Shown piece by piece: positions 33,613-41,649 of a stretch of 48,458 bases of DNA (position 1 is the stretch's first letter; every line of letters begins with the position of its first letter). Below the pieces are notes generated by a model, which saw only the letters and a list, made by a program, of their open reading frames with translations, was not told the DNA's origin and did no database searches. The stretch is from assembly GCA_018649665.1 (NCBI GenBank), contig JABIHL010000120.1:1-48458 (forward strand). Direction: 5' to 3'. The DNA comes from Chloroflexota bacterium. GTDB taxonomy: Bacteria > Chloroflexota > Dehalococcoidia > Lucifugimonadales > Lucifugimonadaceae. A program made the position numbers and the translations under genes.

Positions 33613-34571
33613 TCAGCCGACTCCTCTTTGTGATTCAGAACATCGATCAGATCATCATGAGACGGTCTGCCGTTTCGAATATCACGAAGCTGTGAATAGA
33701 GCCGTTTTTCCTCATCCGAGAGCGTGTCTGGAAGTCGAACTTTGATCGTGGCATACAGATCGCCAAAACCATCCGAATTCGCCTTCGGAAGTCCACGCCC
33801 CTTAATCTTGAACGACCGACCGTTTTGAGTTCCCGCTGGAATATTCAATGCGATCCGCCCAGTCATAGTCGGCACTTCCGCCTCACCGCCCAGAATCGCA
33901 TCGAAGAGCGGTATGTTGATATCAGCGCGGAGATTCGCCCCTTCACGAGAGAATCGTTTGTTGGGACGAACTTTTACGGTAAGAGTTACCTCGGTTTTAG
34001 CGTCAGGACGCAACCGAATCTTCTTGCCGTCCAACACGCCCTTCGGCACATCAACTTCTAGATTGCGTTTGGCTGTACCTGATGTACCGATTGAGATACG
34101 CCGTGAAGCGCCCGTGTAAACCTCGTCAAGCGACACATCGATCGTGCCTTTGTGCTTGATGATTTCAGGAGGACGCTGCTGCTGTTGATGTTGGGCACGT
34201 CCACCCGCTCCGCCAAACATATCGGAGAACCCGCCAGCAGACTGACCTCCCCCTCCACCGAACAGATCGTTCAAATTGAATCCGCCCCCACCCGGACCCG
34301 CACCACGGCCGCGACTGCGCCCACCGCCCATAGTGCGCATCTGGTCGGCGTGCTTCCAGTTGTCACCAAACTGGTCGTAGTCCTTCCTACGAGCAGGATC
34401 ACCAACAACCTCGTACGCCTCATTGACCTTCTTGAACTGCTCTTGTGCGCGTTGGTCGTCCGGATTCACATCGGGATGAAGCTTACGAGCCATCCGCCTG
34501 TAAGCCGTCTTGATCTCTTTGTCGGAGGCGCTTTGATTCACCCCGAGTAGTTCGTAGTAGTTCTGTGCCAT
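33609..34571 (-). CDS. DnaJ-class co-chaperone without zinc finger (CbpA-like)
   Basis: A 320-residue Hsp40. The J domain (1-70) has the HPD motif at 32-34 (LHPDVNPDD) that stimulates DnaK. A Gly-rich region follows (about 80-125: GGGRSRGRGAGPGGGG). Two beta-sandwich substrate domains (about 140-310) carry 'DVPKGVLDGKKIRL' and 'LNIPAGTQNGRSFKIKGRG'. The four CxxCxGxG zinc motifs of class A DnaJ are missing, so it is class B. It is the first gene of the dnaJ-hspR-clpC operon and divergent from hsp20. Confidence 0.9.
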   Translation of the reverse strand: MAQNYYELLGVNQSASDKEIKTAYRRMARKLHPDVNPDDQRAQEQFKKVNEAYEVVGDPARRKDYDQFGDNWKHADQMRTMGGGRSRGRGAGPGGGGFNLNDLFGGGGGQSAGGFSDMFGGAGGRAQHQQQQRPPEIIKHKGTIDVSLDEVYTGASRRISIGTSGTAKRNLEVDVPKGVLDGKKIRLRPDAKTEVTLTVKVRPNKRFSREGANLRADINIPLFDAILGGEAEVPTMTGRIALNIPAGTQNGRSFKIKGRGLPKANSDGFGDLYATIKVRLPDTLSDEEKRLYSQLRDIRNGRPSHDDLIDVLNHKEESAE

Positions 34572-34643
34572 AAGTCGCTTTATAGATTTTCCGCTGCGTC
34601 AAATCAGATGCACGCAACGGGATTACCAGTTCAATTTGTAGTA

Positions 34644-34671
34644 ATACTAGCACATCGCACTATTCGTTCAA
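34644..34671 (-). promoter_or_regulatory. Candidate promoter of the dnaJ-hspR-clpC operon
   Basis: On the minus strand TTGAAC (34671-34666) and TAGTAT (34649-34644) are 16 bases apart, and TG at the extended -10 position precedes TAGTAT. It reads toward dnaJ about 70 bp downstream. The match is partial. Confidence 0.45.
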
Positions 34672-34679
34672 CATATGAT

Positions 34680-34709
34680 TTGACAATCTCCTTATCAGAT
34701 TTCTATAAT
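34680..34709 (+). promoter_or_regulatory. Sigma-70-type promoter of hsp20
   Basis: TTGACA (34680-34685) and TATAAT (34704-34709) are both perfect consensus boxes with an 18-base spacer. Transcription should begin near 34716, giving a leader of about 115 bases before the hsp20 ATG. A perfect housekeeping promoter on a heat-shock gene implies repression rather than an alternative sigma factor. Confidence 0.8.
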
Positions 34710-34800
34710 TGATTCGTGTAGGTTTTAGTAAAAGCCTAAATCAACTAATAACAGCGCGCCGCAATCTACCTGCGGCCACCAAGGCAGAAAAATAACTGCC
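34709..34800 (+). promoter_or_regulatory. Structured 5' leader of hsp20
   Basis: Three inverted repeats follow the -10 box. An imperfect stem pairs TTGATT...AGGTTTT with AAAAGCCT...AATCAA (about 34709-34744). A perfect GCCGCA/TGCGGC stem spans 34758-34776. A GGCAG/CTGCC stem spans 34783-34800. The ribosome site AAGGAA (34814-34819) follows and is not obviously paired. The first palindrome could be an operator; the others look like leader-RNA structure. Confidence 0.5.
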
Positions 34801-34829
34801 ACAGAAGGCGTGTAAGGAACAACAAAGCA

Positions 34830-35267
34830 ATGGCTATTCAAAAACGACAATCTTTCGGCAGCGTCCGTAACTTCGACGATCTATTCAGCCGATTCCTTGG
34901 CAGCAGCGCGGGTGCGGTCTCAAATTCCGAGCCTGAGGCGTGGAGCATCCCGCTCGACGTGGTTCAAGACGGCGACAATCTTGTCGTGACCGCGTCGGTT
35001 CCCGGCACGAGCAAAGACGACATCGACGTTTCAGTCGACGACAACGTTCTTACGATCAAGGCAGAGACCGGCGATTCCTCTAGCAAGGAAACCGACGGTT
35101 ACCTGCTTCGTGAACGACTTACCGGCTCGTACTACCGTGCACTGAGGCTTCCAGAAACTGTCGACTTCGAGAACGCTGAATCGCAGTTCAAGAACGGTGT
35201 CCTCACGATTAAGCTCCCGAAACTCGAATCTAAGAAGGCACGAAAGCTCGAAATCTCAGCCGTGTAA
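34830..35267 (+). CDS. hsp20: Small heat-shock protein, Hsp20/alpha-crystallin family
   Basis: A 145-residue ATP-independent holdase that binds unfolding proteins. A short N-terminal arm (FDDLFSRFLGSS) leads into the alpha-crystallin domain beginning near residue 45 (IPLDVVQDGDNLVVTASVPG). The domain ends with the hallmark 'FKNGVLTIKLPK' near residue 130 and a brief C-terminal tail. The promoter, leader, ribosome site AAGGAA and a perfect terminator are all visible, so it is a monocistronic unit. It is divergent from dnaJ-hspR-clpC and the 258-bp gap may be co-regulated. Confidence 0.95.
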   Translation: MAIQKRQSFGSVRNFDDLFSRFLGSSAGAVSNSEPEAWSIPLDVVQDGDNLVVTASVPGTSKDDIDVSVDDNVLTIKAETGDSSSKETDGYLLRERLTGSYYRALRLPETVDFENAESQFKNGVLTIKLPKLESKKARKLEISAV

Positions 35268-35314
35268 CAACGTGTCGAGTCGATGAACGTCCTCCCTCCG
35301 AAGGACCGAACGTG

Positions 35315-35350
35315 AAAAGAGCCGCCAGAATTCGTTCTGGCGGCTCTTTT
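35315..35350. terminator. Intrinsic terminator after hsp20, bidirectional
   Basis: AAAAGAGCCGCCAGAA (35315-35330), the stable tetraloop TTCG, and the exact complement TTCTGGCGGCTCTTTT (35335-35350) form a perfect 16-bp stem with A- and T-tracts at the base. It works as a terminator in either direction. Confidence 0.95.
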
Positions 35351-35453
35351 CGTTAAACGAATATCAAAGCAACAAACCCACCCACCACTCGCCACGTACC
35401 CCGTGAAGCGATAACCTAAATACCTCGACAAATCCGCACTGCGTGAACATTTC

Positions 35454-36554
35454 TTGAACTCAACTCCATCCGAACCGAACTCAGGCTCCGGTCAATCTCT
35501 AACTTCAGAGAAAATCTCCCCGTCCCTACCGGCATTCTTCTCGCGCTACCAATCGCGAATTGACCAAGCTTTACGCGCTGAACTCGTGGGGCTCGAGCCA
35601 GACATCTACGACATCCATCGCTACTACATGGGATGGCAAGAAATCGACGGATCAGACTCCAACTCATCTGGTGGCAAACGCATGCGACCTACGCTGGCAC
35701 TACTCGCAGCCGACGCAGTAGGTGGCGATCTTGACCGCGCAACGCCAATAGCAGTAGCCCTTGAGTACGTGCACAATTTCTCGCTGATTCACGATGATCT
35801 TGAAGATATGGACCGCGTCCGCCATCACCGTCCAACCGTCTGGGCAGTGTGGGGCGAACCCGCAGCGATCGTCTCAGGCAACGCAATGCTGAAAATCGCC
35901 GATGCGGCAGCCTGGAAACTACGAGCCGCTGGCGTTGACGACGCTGTAGCTCTCGAAGCTGAAGCAGAACTAACCAGTCATTACCTAAAAATGATGGAAG
36001 GCCAGTACCTCGATATCTCGTTTGAATCTGAAGAATCAGTCAGTGTCGAGCAATACCTCGACATGATCGAACGCAAAACCGGCGCACTAATCGAAGCCTC
36101 CATCTATCTCGGCAGTCTCGTCGCTCCAGATTCAGGACCCGATCGCGAGAAAGCGACGGCGCTAAAAGCCATTGGTTACGATCTGGGACGAATATTCCAA
36201 ATTCGTGACGACGTCTTGGGCGTCTGGGGCGGAGTCGAAACCGGCAAGCCAGTCGGAGCCGATATCAAGCGCAAAAAGAAAGCCCTCCCCGCCGTTCACG
36301 CCCTTAGCGCATCAACCGGAGCCACAGCCGAACGGCTAAAGCAAATTTTCCGTACAGAGGGCGAACTTGAACAAGAAGATGTTCACGTAGTGCTCGAAGA
36401 AATGGAAAACCTAGGCACCCAGGACTACTGCCAATCGATGGCAGAAGATAGATGGCTCGACTGCCAACGGATGATAGAGTCGCTCGAACTATCTGGAACC
36501 ACTGCCGACGAATTCACTGAACTTGGGGAATTCCTTCTAATACGGGATTCCTAG
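35454..36554 (+). CDS. Polyprenyl (farnesyl/geranylgeranyl-type) diphosphate synthase
   Basis: A 366-residue trans-isoprenyl diphosphate synthase that joins isopentenyl diphosphate units. The first Asp-rich motif is DDLED at residues 114-118 (LIHDDLEDMD), followed by HHRPTVWAVWG. The second region is QIRDDVLGVWG with Asp252 and Asp253, and GGKRMRPTL holds the IPP-binding site. Product chain length is not certain; the squalene genes downstream need a C15 product. The TTG start has no strong ribosome site, and the first ~25 residues are Ser-rich and variable. It lies about 100 bp after the hsp20 terminator and heads the isoprenoid cluster. Confidence 0.88.
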   Translation: MNSTPSEPNSGSGQSLTSEKISPSLPAFFSRYQSRIDQALRAELVGLEPDIYDIHRYYMGWQEIDGSDSNSSGGKRMRPTLALLAADAVGGDLDRATPIAVALEYVHNFSLIHDDLEDMDRVRHHRPTVWAVWGEPAAIVSGNAMLKIADAAAWKLRAAGVDDAVALEAEAELTSHYLKMMEGQYLDISFESEESVSVEQYLDMIERKTGALIEASIYLGSLVAPDSGPDREKATALKAIGYDLGRIFQIRDDVLGVWGGVETGKPVGADIKRKKKALPAVHALSASTGATAERLKQIFRTEGELEQEDVHVVLEEMENLGTQDYCQSMAEDRWLDCQRMIESLELSGTTADEFTELGEFLLIRDS

Positions 36555-36602
36555 CGCCAGCACGACCTACCGCCAACAGCTCGGATAATTTTCGAAACTC
36601 TT

Positions 36603-37403
36603 ATGATCGTCGCCATCGGATCTCTACGTCGTGAAGCAGCCGGAATCATACGATCCGGTGAATACACGGCAATCGAAGCACCTGAAGACTTCGTCGCATA
36701 CCGGTCTGAATCAGAAGAGTACCCCGCGATAGTCCTCTCAGGCTCTGGTTCCGATAGAGCTGCACGCGCCGCTAAATGGGCAATAGAAGAATTTTCTCCC
36801 GAAGCGATCGTCTCGTTTGGATTCTGCGGGGCAACTAAGAACTACGCCCGATCAGGCGATATCGTAATCGCAGCCAGAGTTCTCGATCTTCCCGGCTCCC
36901 CATTTGAATGGTCCATTGTCGATGACACCAACTCAATGGGACCAGATAGAACGATGCTGCTTGCTGCCAGAACCGCCGTTGAAATATCTGGGCTAGATTT
37001 CCATCACGGCACAATCGTAACCATCTCAAAAGTGGCTACTACCTCAGGGGCAAAAAAATGGCTCGGTGAAGCCGTAAATGCCACCGCTGCCGTTACCTCA
37101 GCACACGCAGTCGCTGCGACGGCAAGCGCTGCCGGCATTCCTTGGGGAGTCGTAGCTAGCGTGCTGGATGATCGAGATTCCGATTCGCCTGCGGTAGTCG
37201 ACAGACTAGGTTCAGGGCCAAACGAACGTGGAATCACCGCGTACATCAAGCACGTGTCAAATACTCCGCAGGATCTACCAGCACTGATGCGTCTTGGCAG
37301 ATCGTCGACCCGCGCTAGCGCCTCGCTAACAACTTTCATCACTGCATTCATGCAAGCTCAAACAGCGCTGACCAAAGCTGAACAACCAGCGGCATCCGAG
37401 TAA
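36603..37403 (+). CDS. Nucleoside-phosphorylase-fold protein, probable HpnG-like hopanoid phosphorylase
   Basis: A 266-residue member of the PNP/MTA-SAH nucleosidase superfamily. It starts MIVAIGSLRREA, has the central glycine-rich 'AIVSFGFCGATKNYARSGDIVIAA' core (residues about 65-88) and a purine-site region near 150-180 (SAHAVAATASAAGIPWG). In hopanoid clusters such a protein (HpnG) removes adenine from adenosylhopane. Its place between a prenyl synthase and hpnCDE suggests that role. However, no hopene cyclase or HpnH is in the window, so a general nucleosidase cannot be excluded. It is 48 bp from the preceding gene. Confidence 0.65.
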   Translation: MIVAIGSLRREAAGIIRSGEYTAIEAPEDFVAYRSESEEYPAIVLSGSGSDRAARAAKWAIEEFSPEAIVSFGFCGATKNYARSGDIVIAARVLDLPGSPFEWSIVDDTNSMGPDRTMLLAARTAVEISGLDFHHGTIVTISKVATTSGAKKWLGEAVNATAAVTSAHAVAATASAAGIPWGVVASVLDDRDSDSPAVVDRLGSGPNERGITAYIKHVSNTPQDLPALMRLGRSSTRASASLTTFITAFMQAQTALTKAEQPAASE

Positions 37404-37748
37404 TCAACATTCTCCGATTCAAGTTATTTGCGCCCTTAACTAGCGAAAATTCATGATCTGCGACCGAAATTCACCCGTAATATGGCTGGGCAACTCCGGT
37501 GAATCGATATACTGAATCAGCGATTTTGGTGCTGATTAAAGCAACATATATCGGTGGCAAGTACGGTACTTATCCATATAATCCACAGATGCTTACGCGC
37601 ATTTGTTGAAGTAACATGGTTGTAACCGTAGCTACAACCGCCACGTATCCGGTGTAATTCGGAGATTCGACGGTTTTGGAACGCGTATCCTCGGTGGGGC
37701 TGCTCGAAGGTCGCTTCACTTAGTTTTTTTGCCCGAGGGGGAATAAGT
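37404..37748 (+). promoter_or_regulatory. 345-bp leader region ahead of the YjbQ-family gene
   Basis: No gene of normal length is visible. Two inverted repeats occur: AATCAGC/GCTGATT (37515-37521 and 37531-37537) and GGTTGTA/TACAACC (37618-37624 and 37633-37639). A run of seven T (37724-37730) precedes the strong ribosome site GAGGGGG. An ATG at 37616 opens a 13-codon frame (MVVTVATTATYPV). It may be a regulatory leader; no known riboswitch consensus was recognised. Confidence 0.4.
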
Positions 37749-38291
37749 TTGCATTCGGACAAGGCACGTGCGTTAACTGCTATAGAGGCAGGACGAATAA
37801 GCGTGTTGAATGGCACCTCACCCGGTGGTTTAACCACTGGCACCGAATACAAGGTATTTAGCAAGATCGTCGAAGTCGAATCGACCGACGCTCCCGAGCT
37901 AATCGACTTTACCGACACCGTTCGCCAACTCGTTTCAGAGTCTGGTGTGAAAAATGGTCAGGTATCGATATTCAGTACCCACACCACGTTCTCAGTAATG
38001 ATCAACGAGAACGAGCCATTGCTTTTGCAAGATATGGAGCACTTCCTTGAGAGAAGCGCACCAAAAGACGCGTACTACGGTCACAACGATTTCGAACTTC
38101 GCACCGTAAGCATGCGACCCAACGAATGTCCTAACGGTCACGCCCACTGCCAGCACATGATCCTCGGTACGTCGGAAATCGTTCCAATCATCGATGGAAA
38201 CCCGCTACTCGGAGAATTCCAACGTGTATTCCTCGTCGAACTTGATGAGCCAAAACCTCGGCAAGTAGCCGTTCAGGTAATGGGCCTCTAA
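37749..38291 (+). CDS. YjbQ/UPF0047 family protein
   Basis: A 180-residue protein. The first ~40 residues (including TSPGGLTTGTEY) are an extension; the rest is the conserved YjbQ fold. Family motifs are IFSTHTTFSVMINENEP, YYGHNDFE, the metal-binding-like NGHAHCQHMILGTSE, and 'LLGEFQRVFLVELDEP'. Members complement thiamine-phosphate synthase mutants weakly, but their natural function is unsettled. The start is TTG with GAGGGGG about seven bases upstream. It lies inside the squalene cluster, 23 bp or more ahead of hpnC, and may be co-transcribed by position rather than by function. Confidence 0.85.
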   Translation: MHSDKARALTAIEAGRISVLNGTSPGGLTTGTEYKVFSKIVEVESTDAPELIDFTDTVRQLVSESGVKNGQVSIFSTHTTFSVMINENEPLLLQDMEHFLERSAPKDAYYGHNDFELRTVSMRPNECPNGHAHCQHMILGTSEIVPIIDGNPLLGEFQRVFLVELDEPKPRQVAVQVMGL

Positions 38292-38332
38292 GCTCCACGT
38301 CGATACTCCTTACGGTGTCGAGACATTTGCCT

Positions 38333-39331
38333 ATGACTCAGTCAGCTACAACGGCTGTTGAGCTTCCGGTTCCCGACATGGAAGTCGGCTCCGACTCGCC
38401 CGACTACCTCGCTGCCACATTCGCCGCCTGCGAAAACCTAGCAAAGACTCACTACGAGAATTTCAACGTCGGATCACGCCTTCTACCGAAACACCTTCGT
38501 AAGCATTTCTACTCGATCTACGCCTTTTCCCGAGGCGTAGATGATCTTGGTGACGAAGCCGACGGCGATAGATTCGCATTGCTTGACCAATGGGAAAGGG
38601 AACTCGACGCTTGCTACGCAGCGACGCCCTCATCCCAGCCAGCTCACCCGTACTTCGTAGCGCTTGCTGAAACGATCCGGATATTCGATATCCCCGCAGA
38701 ACCATTCAAGCGACTCATCGAAGCGAATCGACGCGACCAGACGATTACCAAACACCAGACGTACGAGGATGTTCTGGAATACTGCACATACTCGGCGAAC
38801 CCCGTCGGCCATCTGGTCCTCTTCCTGAGCAGTATCCGTGACTCAAAGCTTCACGAACTAGCCAACAAAACCTGTACGGGGCTACAACTAGCGAATTTCT
38901 GGCAAGACGTAAGCGTAGATATCAAAATTGGGCGAATCTACATTCCTCTTGAGGACCTCGAACGATTCGGCGTAACTGAACAACAGATCACCGACCGCCA
39001 GTACGACAAGAACTTCCAAAACCTAATGAAGTTCGAAGTCGATCGTGCGCGCCAACTCTTCATCGATGGCTACTCACTAGCCGATCATCTCGACAGCACT
39101 CTCCGTTCCGACTTCGCACTATTCGCTCGCGGTGGACTCGAAATACTGAAAGCCATCGAACGTCAAAACTACAACGTTCTCGCGTCACGCCCTCGAATAT
39201 CGAAACTTGGCAAAGCGAAGATTTTCGTGTCCACATGGCTACGCTCAAAGCTCGGAATCAGCATCATCCCGAAGAGTGCCTTCAAGTCGGCAACAAGGCA
39301 TACTGCAAGCGATGCAAAGCAAGATGCCTGA
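38333..39331 (+). CDS. hpnC: Hydroxysqualene synthase HpnC
   Basis: A 332-residue squalene/phytoene-synthase-fold enzyme. The HpnC-typical opening is HYENFNVGSRLLPKHLRKHF. The first Asp-rich site is FSRGVDDLGDEAD and the second is NFWQDVSVDIKIGRIYIP. HpnC converts presqualene diphosphate to hydroxysqualene, the second of three HpnDCE steps to squalene. ATG 38333 is preferred to the GTG 18 bases upstream; neither has a good ribosome site. It overlaps hpnD by about 20 bp. Confidence 0.9.
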   Translation: MTQSATTAVELPVPDMEVGSDSPDYLAATFAACENLAKTHYENFNVGSRLLPKHLRKHFYSIYAFSRGVDDLGDEADGDRFALLDQWERELDACYAATPSSQPAHPYFVALAETIRIFDIPAEPFKRLIEANRRDQTITKHQTYEDVLEYCTYSANPVGHLVLFLSSIRDSKLHELANKTCTGLQLANFWQDVSVDIKIGRIYIPLEDLERFGVTEQQITDRQYDKNFQNLMKFEVDRARQLFIDGYSLADHLDSTLRSDFALFARGGLEILKAIERQNYNVLASRPRISKLGKAKIFVSTWLRSKLGISIIPKSAFKSATRHTASDAKQDA

Positions 39332-40247
39332 ACCCGCCCAAACAGCCGACCAGCAAATTGTCGATGCGTATGAAGCCGTAGCAGCATCTACCAAAGCAGC
39401 TTCCTCGAATTTCTACTACGCCTTCATCACCCTGCCGACCGAAAAGCGAAACGCCGTGTACGCCGGATACTCGTTCTGCCGACTTGCAGACGACATCGTC
39501 GACGATGGTGACTATGGCGACCGCACGGGCGAGGCACTCGACTCGCTACAAACACATCTTGCAGCCGCTTACGCAGGCGATTATTCGACCAATAGCGATA
39601 CGCTATACATCACCGAAGCCTCGACTGAACTATGGCGAGCACTCGGCGACACGCTCCACAAATACCCGATAGATCAGCAGCACTTACTCGACGTGGTCGA
39701 AGGCTGCCGAATGGATCTAGTCGGCACTACCTATGAGACATGGGACGATCTTGTCGAGTACTGCAAACGAGTGGCAAGTGCGACCGGATTAGCCCTAATC
39801 GAAGTCTTCGGCTACGACGATCCGAAAGCAGTCGAATACGCCATCGACCTCGGCATTGCACTTCAGCTAACGAACATCCTTCGCGATATTGTCGAAGACC
39901 TTGAAATCGGTCGCGTATATCTGCCAGCGGAAGAACTTGCTGAATACGGCGTATCGGTCGACGATCTTCGAAACAAGCGCGTTACCCCTGAATACATAAG
40001 ATTCATGAAATTTCAGGTAGCTCGTGCAAGAAAATATCTCGAATCTGGCGTTCGGCTATTTCCTCTTCTCGACGAGCAGTCTCGGCAGTGCCCCGAAACC
40101 ATGACCCATGTCTACGAATTACTTCTCGATCGAATCGAAAAAAATGGCTACGACACGCTCAACCACCGCGCCAGTCTGAGCAAGTTCCAAAAGTTCAAAC
40201 TACTGTCTGTCATTTGGCTCCGCAGTCGTGGGATCAGGTTCGTTTAG
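39312..40247 (+). CDS. hpnD: Presqualene diphosphate synthase HpnD
   Basis: A 311-residue paralogue of HpnC. The HpnD-typical opening is SSNFYYAFITLPTEKRNA. The Asp-rich sites are CRLADDIVDDGD and NILRDIVEDLEIGRVYLP. HpnD condenses two farnesyl diphosphates to presqualene diphosphate, the first step. ATG 39312 lies in the 3' end of hpnC (overlap 20 bp); ATG 39324 is the other option. The open frame further upstream is in hpnC coding sequence and was not used. It is three bases from hpnE. Confidence 0.9.
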   Translation: MQSKMPEPAQTADQQIVDAYEAVAASTKAASSNFYYAFITLPTEKRNAVYAGYSFCRLADDIVDDGDYGDRTGEALDSLQTHLAAAYAGDYSTNSDTLYITEASTELWRALGDTLHKYPIDQQHLLDVVEGCRMDLVGTTYETWDDLVEYCKRVASATGLALIEVFGYDDPKAVEYAIDLGIALQLTNILRDIVEDLEIGRVYLPAEELAEYGVSVDDLRNKRVTPEYIRFMKFQVARARKYLESGVRLFPLLDEQSRQCPETMTHVYELLLDRIEKNGYDTLNHRASLSKFQKFKLLSVIWLRSRGIRFV

Positions 40248-40250
40248 CCA

Positions 40251-41648
40251 ATGCCAACGCTACCAAATCGCACAGCACTCATCATCGGTGGCGGAATCGC
40301 AGGACTCGCAACCGCCGTGCGCCTCATTCAGATCGGCATCAAGCCAATCGTGCTTGAGAAACGGCCGTTTCTAGGAGGTCGGGCATACTCGTTCACTGAC
40401 AGCGATACCGGCATCGAAATCGACAACGGCCAACACGTGTTCATCGGCGCTTGCGACCAGTTCCAGCAGTACATTGCCGACATCGGAGCATCTGACCAGA
40501 TTCGTCTGGAGAAGCGAATCGGTTTTCCTGTGTTGAAGCACGGCAAAATCGGTTGGTTTAAAGCGCGAAACCTTCCCGGGCCTCTTGCAAATCTATCGGC
40601 ATTACTGGGCTACAAACACGTCGGACTAATCGGGAAGTTCAGGATTCTCTGGGGTCTGCTCAGCATAAAGATGACACGCCTCGGAGCGACCTCCCCACAT
40701 GATCTGTTCTCCTTCGATGATTGGTTGCGGGATCACGCCCAAACCGACGAGACGATTCAGAACTTTTGGAACCTAATCATTCTCCCGTCACTAAACGACG
40801 ACATCACTTCCGTTAGTGCTCACACTGGCATCGAATTATTCAAAGTGGCTCTACTCGGGGCCGCCAAGAATCCCGCAATGGGCATCCCCCTGTCTGGACT
40901 ATCGACCCTCGTTGGCGAAAATGCCAAAACCTTCATAGAAGGCAACGGCGGCGAGATTCGCACCGGTATCGACGTGCAATCGCTCGAAATCGCCAAAGGA
41001 AGAATCTCGGGCGTTCGTACCGCCAACGACGAACTTATCGAGGGTGAAGCGATCGTATCGGCAGTTCCCGCAGCTGCAATGGTCCCGCTTTTACCCGGCG
41101 GATCAGGCGATCAAGAAGATTTCTTCACGCCAGCCGAATCAGTACGAACTGGACCAATCGTCGCAATCCACATCTGGTACGACCGCCCTGTAATGACCGA
41201 TAAGTTCGTGGCAACACTCGATTCTCCGCTCCAATGGGTCTTCAACGACACCGATCTCAAATCACGAAACGAAAAAGGCCAACACATCGTCATTTCCCTA
41301 AGCGGTGCATGGAAATGGCAAGATAAATCTAAGAACCAGCTACGAGAAATCTTCACCAAAGAGATGGCCAACGCCTTTCCAGCAGTGAACGATGCCAACA
41401 TCGAAAAATTCGCCGTCGTCAAAATGCTAGAAGCCACATTCCAAGTTGCCCCCAACTCTCGCAAACAACGTCTCTCTCAACGAACACCCCTGCCCGGCTT
41501 CTACCTTGCTGGCGACTGGACTGACACAGGCTGGCCATCGACCATGGAGTCAGCAGTTCGAAGTGGAAATCTCGCAGCCGAGTGCATTGCAGAAGATATC
41601 GGCACCGGCGAACGTTCAAGCCTTATTAAACCAAGACGGGTGAACTAA
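40251..41648 (+). CDS. hpnE: Hydroxysqualene dehydroxylase HpnE
   Basis: A 465-residue FAD flavoprotein of the amine-oxidase/phytoene-desaturase superfamily. The N-terminal dinucleotide fold is LIIGGGIAGLATAVRL, with VLEKRPFLGGRA after it and the HpnE-typical 'DNGQHVFIGAC'. The C-terminal FAD site is GFYLAGDWTDTGWPSTMESA. It reduces hydroxysqualene to squalene, completing HpnD-HpnC-HpnE. Together with the prenyl synthase this gives squalene from IPP/DMAPP. Use in hopanoids requires a cyclase encoded elsewhere. Confidence 0.92.
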   Translation: MPTLPNRTALIIGGGIAGLATAVRLIQIGIKPIVLEKRPFLGGRAYSFTDSDTGIEIDNGQHVFIGACDQFQQYIADIGASDQIRLEKRIGFPVLKHGKIGWFKARNLPGPLANLSALLGYKHVGLIGKFRILWGLLSIKMTRLGATSPHDLFSFDDWLRDHAQTDETIQNFWNLIILPSLNDDITSVSAHTGIELFKVALLGAAKNPAMGIPLSGLSTLVGENAKTFIEGNGGEIRTGIDVQSLEIAKGRISGVRTANDELIEGEAIVSAVPAAAMVPLLPGGSGDQEDFFTPAESVRTGPIVAIHIWYDRPVMTDKFVATLDSPLQWVFNDTDLKSRNEKGQHIVISLSGAWKWQDKSKNQLREIFTKEMANAFPAVNDANIEKFAVVKMLEATFQVAPNSRKQRLSQRTPLPGFYLAGDWTDTGWPSTMESAVRSGNLAAECIAEDIGTGERSSLIKPRRVN

Positions 41649-41649
41649 C

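Noticed and set aside
37404-37748. TPP or cobalamin riboswitch upstream of the YjbQ gene
   Set aside because: No CTGAGA...ACCTGAT-type or B12-box consensus could be found.
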